Shown: piece after piece, positions 5,901 to 7,095 of the stretch | How the letters are laid out: every line of letters begins with the position of its first letter | Position numbering within the stretch: the first letter of the stretch is position 1 | Source: DATIJJ01 sp039936115 | GTDB taxonomy: Bacteria > Pseudomonadota > Gammaproteobacteria > DSM-16500 | DNA length: 7,095 nucleotides | Assembly (NCBI GenBank): GCA_039936115.1 | Contig: JBDTIZ010000073.1 | Location: 1-7,095 of the forward strand | Direction: 5' to 3' | Notes under the pieces: model-generated | The model's input: only the letters and a program-made list of their open reading frames with translations | What the model was told of the DNA's origin: nothing | Database searches by the model: none | Program-made: the position numbers and the translations under genes

Positions 5901-6713
5901 GCGTTCGACAGTCAAACATTTTATTACGGCTTTATCGAATTGTTCTTTGACACTGTTGACAACAGTACGCTCACAGGCATCAATATATTCATCTTCAATA
6001 GTGGGCAAGCCAATCTGTGTCGTGTAATCTTCTAATACCGCATTGACATAATGTATTTCCATTCCTATCCCAAGTAAATCGGGGTCTTCTTTACGTAATA
6101 ATGCAAGTGTCTCTTGAACGACAATTTCTCTTCGCGCCACTGCAATACTATCTGTGGATAACTTCAGGTGAGCTTCGCGAATATTGGTGTAAACGCCGGG
6201 TGCACAAACTGCCAGTGAAGAAAATAAATTTCCGAGTATAGTGCGCCTTCGCTCCAGTGGAATTTTGTCATCATTGAGTGCTTCGGCGAAGCTGGCTAAA
6301 TATCGTATTCCGTGTTGTAACAATGGAAGCAGTGTTTTGTTAAAATCTGCATTCGTGCCAGGATACATTATGAAGGTACGATAAAAATCATCAATCTTGG
6401 CTGTATCATCTACATTATTCTTGAGTGCCCAGGCCTTAATTTTATTGATGATCTTAGTGACTTCCTCTCTAAATCGCAGACCTTCTTTATTAGATTTTAA
6501 AGCTAGGAATTTTTTTAAATCGACTTCTTGTTGTTTGCTTTTATCTTTCTTGTTCTCATTTTTTTTTGCCTCCGGCAAAAAATCAAAATTCATTGTTGAT
6601 TCTGAGATCAACTTTTCCTCAATAATAAAAAAATGATCTGTTAGCCGAGGATCCTCGCGTTTAATTTGAGAGGTGATGGTGTCTTTTGGAGTAAATTTTG
6701 CTTCCGAATGCAT
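2991..6713 (-). CDS. Giant orphan protein: helical solenoid plus beta-propeller, candidate effector
   Basis: I do not recognise this 1240-residue protein. Residues 1-65 are charged, with a Lys/Glu/Asn-rich patch at 49-66. Residues 66-400 are mainly helical and include CAPGVYTNIREAHLKL (170-185) and IHYVNAVLEDY (220-230). From about 411 to 752 a motif LxxLxxxLPxxxxxxFLxxL recurs, clearest at 477, 592, 627, 663 and 697, indicating an alpha-solenoid with a period of about 35 residues. Residues 770-1085 turn to short strands with blade-like 'PDGxLxFxS' turns (near 836, 871, 914, 957, 1016 and 1059), consistent with a degenerate WD40- or PQQ-like propeller of six or seven blades. Residues 1100-1210 are helical and the tail is Pro/Ser/Ala/Asn-rich, ending in KK. 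No catalytic motif, signal peptide or membrane segment is seen, so it is probably a binding scaffold. The ATG is supported by GAGGA 8 bases upstream and an extended -10 promoter; the alternative Met41 lacks a ribosome binding site. Its size, orphan nature and scaffold folds suggest a translocated effector, but no clear secretion tail is visible. Confidence 0.93.
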   Translation of the reverse strand: MHSEAKFTPKDTITSQIKREDPRLTDHFFIIEEKLISESTMNFDFLPEAKKNENKKDKSKQQEVDLKKFLALKSNKEGLRFREEVTKIINKIKAWALKNNVDDTAKIDDFYRTFIMYPGTNADFNKTLLPLLQHGIRYLASFAEALNDDKIPLERRRTILGNLFSSLAVCAPGVYTNIREAHLKLSTDSIAVARREIVVQETLALLRKEDPDLLGIGMEIHYVNAVLEDYTTQIGLPTIEDEYIDACERTVVNSVKEQFDKAVIKCLTVERVFDSIIANFNLYQIKTNTDFDDLDNELRVLGEDDLYSRANLMDENATSFELRETAIYEIIISVAKRLAKSFDFKGEYIPIEGREQNLSLFLAENSGSENISNLKFSYFQFKNEDGIQRKSFISYCTDLLLGNERDIHFFTNGILARLNDQQKKQLCAEILSIFTQRTIHQQIKSDDVWIQQLFNLLTADNKLLKQFFHDHAVAKDLYALSRQLPEGRKTQIILALDRAHTSVSDFPEYFALCVPAKKIINLEKIANFILVHPETASQAGKCCNDIFNQLTVEAKQQTNQHALDVWTDSYFFKLFQTPATVAFIRRGDIDSFIQLAKELPVDKRPAFLKLANIEISHMWGAKYVDTFLDILDLYKPSDQLLQLAELGKRTPHLVTMFATGNHLGRLLHHVPAKETADFLKQYFGSDLLKIITHKEDLYSILRQLNREQYQSFLKYLHTDVDQSLLMKLSPSLYTKVILPLISPENKAEIPKIDQLSPNYNSLIQPVDDLASLHTQCVYNNIACQNNIVYFNLGGRTLTALNLNDISHPTKRRLTKAIMQVLPLQDKNKFAVILRGSDGNHEIMHYDKDLNPLDAALKLPGTQTTYRLLQQGDGSYMVYDREKLFHYNSKTNKWDEKAIKKVIDDNPITCISLLPDQRFLITLDEGYGYYRTKRSVCDANFKVLKNDIQTSYTDLSASPNGKCWAYLLPQDSSAYLGTPHQLEIYHVPDPLSKQHLMSASINAFIPKGYMGKALQWEADGNLIFLSQKPEEGVMRFNTTDFSCQCIYQCDAHSVSSLTVMPDGQLFFISDTQLITLAPSTKQLQLQEAKEHDPEFLGLPDDIRINAKTLFLDAKKDLDALIFDLTTYTNLQKTKEFSKNDFKSERQVAADLITLKNQQIMFLADLDHSLANRKDGQTLVDCLMKTYKSFSDILQNKTTSSMFFKSQVSSNPYRKLYDDIIMLDLPNPVLAQAPSLSNPAKK

Positions 6714-6721
6714 CTTGATTT

Positions 6722-6726
6722 TCCTC
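6722..6726 (-). promoter_or_regulatory. Ribosome binding site for the 1240-residue protein
   Basis: Read on the minus strand, GAGGA lies 8 bases before the ATG at 6711-6713. It is the strongest Shine-Dalgarno in the window and decides the start in favour of Met1 over Met41. Confidence 0.8.
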
Positions 6727-6750
6727 GTTTTTACGCTAATACACTACTTT

Positions 6751-6759
6751 ATTATAGCA
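6751..6759 (-). promoter_or_regulatory. Extended -10 promoter of the 1240-residue protein gene
   Basis: The minus strand reads TGCTATAAT, a perfect TATAAT with the TGn extension that lets sigma-70 act without a good -35. No TTGACA-like hexamer is present at 16-18 bases. Transcription would begin near 6744, leaving a leader of about 30 bases that contains the GAGGA site. Confidence 0.65.
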
Positions 6760-6989
6760 AAATACAGCATTGCTTAATTAACCTATTTAAATTCCCGAAT
6801 GAGAAGTCAACATAAAATACTAGATTTAACAGTGAGATATGCAATACAACAAGGCCAAGTCTGAGTTACGTTTATTTGATGGAGAAAATCAATCGTTTTG
6901 CTTTCTCTATTAACCTAACCGCACATCGCTACAAAAGAATGAAGCTGTTACTTCGTCATCGCCTAACTCTGTTATCGCTTAAATCTGTC
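6760..6989. other. Intergenic stretch without a convincing gene
   Basis: No frame longer than about 25 codons with a ribosome binding site is present on either strand. Two short overlapping + frames, ATG 6799 to TGA 6864 (21 codons) and ATG 6839 to TAA 6913 (24 codons), have protein-like composition and could be the scraps of a lost gene, but neither can be supported as functional. The region also holds the upstream part of the minus-strand promoter. Confidence 0.5.
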
Positions 6990-7095
6990 ACCCCGCACTT
7001 GTTGCGGGGTCCGGTCTTTAAATAATAATAAAGACATTTTATTTTTGTTTTTTTTAATGATTTTTTATGTTTTGATTCCGGACCCCGCAACAAGT
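6990..7095. repeat. Composite palindromic repeat cut by the window end
   Basis: The left part is a hairpin: ACCCCGCA (6990-6997) pairs with TGCGGGGT (7003-7010) around a 5-base loop. ACTTGTTGCGGGGTCCGG (6997-7014) is then repeated in perfect inverted form at 7078-7095, 63 bases away, up to the last base of the window. The spacer is very T-rich and contains a 7-base-pair hairpin of its own (GTCTTTA 7014-7020 with TAAAGAC 7029-7035). The CCCCGCACTTGTTGCGGGGTCCGG core resembles the small dispersed palindromes of rickettsial and legionellal genomes. Two inverted copies around an AT-rich core suggest a composite miniature element; its right boundary lies outside the window. Confidence 0.75.

Noticed and set aside
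6562..6582. TTTTTTGCC/GGCAAAAAA hairpin as a terminator or attenuator
   Set aside because: The T-run precedes and the A-run follows the stem on either strand, so no U-tract follows it. It lies inside the coding sequence and encodes Pro-Glu-Ala-Lys-Lys.
6771..6790. TTAAT-like elements upstream of the 1240-residue gene as a second PmrA box
   Set aside because: The TTAA-containing elements are 9 rather than 11 bases apart, neither half matches well, and the spacing to the TATAAT is too long.
6799..6913. Two short + frames (21 and 24 codons) as small genes
   Set aside because: Both lack a clear ribosome binding site and promoter and overlap each other out of frame; at most they are relics.

Overview
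This AT-rich window looks like an accessory region of an intracellular gammaproteobacterium of the Legionellales type (Legionella, Coxiella, Berkiella and relatives). Three things suggest this: a near-consensus PmrA box of the kind that controls Dot/Icm effector genes in Legionella and Coxiella, large orphan proteins with eukaryote-like architectures (helical solenoid, beta-propeller, Gln/Asn-rich tail), and several small GC-rich palindromic repeats between genes. No housekeeping gene, tRNA, rRNA, transposase or CRISPR array is visible. The taxonomic assignment is inference.

Left part (1-1826, + strand): this appears to be the broken remains of one gene for a flavin-monooxygenase-like protein of the PHBH fold, with an arrangement reminiscent of the MICAL monooxygenase domain. 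The pieces lie in successive frames. About 81-275 holds the 'DG' motif segment, 272-1207 holds the 'GD' (GDAAR) flavin-ribityl motif and a helical region, and about 1131-1826 holds a C-terminal extension. The N-terminal GxGxxG dinucleotide-binding segment is missing, and a small hairpin repeat (12-33) sits just upstream of the truncated end. The first two open frames overlap by ATGA and the last two overlap by 74 bases around an A8...T6G4 tract. Gene decay is the simplest reading, but coupling or recoding cannot be excluded.

Middle part (1827-2990): a 197-base AT-rich spacer carries a PmrA-like direct repeat (1928-1947) that overlaps the -35 of a good promoter. This drives a 302-residue protein with a compact N-terminal domain, a low-complexity linker, and a Gln/Asn-rich tail containing a duplicated 17-residue motif. 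It ends in a Glu pair and a hydrophobic C-terminus, as many Dot/Icm substrates do. It is the best effector candidate here. A hairpin between this gene and its convergent neighbour can serve both as terminator.

Right part (2991-6713, - strand): one 1240-residue orphan protein. It has a charged N-terminus, a helical N-terminal half, a solenoid with a period of about 35 residues (roughly 411-752), a degenerate six- or seven-bladed WD/PQQ-like propeller (roughly 770-1085), and a helical C-terminal tail. It has its own extended -10 promoter and a clear ribosome binding site. The last 380 bases hold that promoter, a stretch with no convincing gene, and a composite palindrome (6990-7095) that runs off the window edge.
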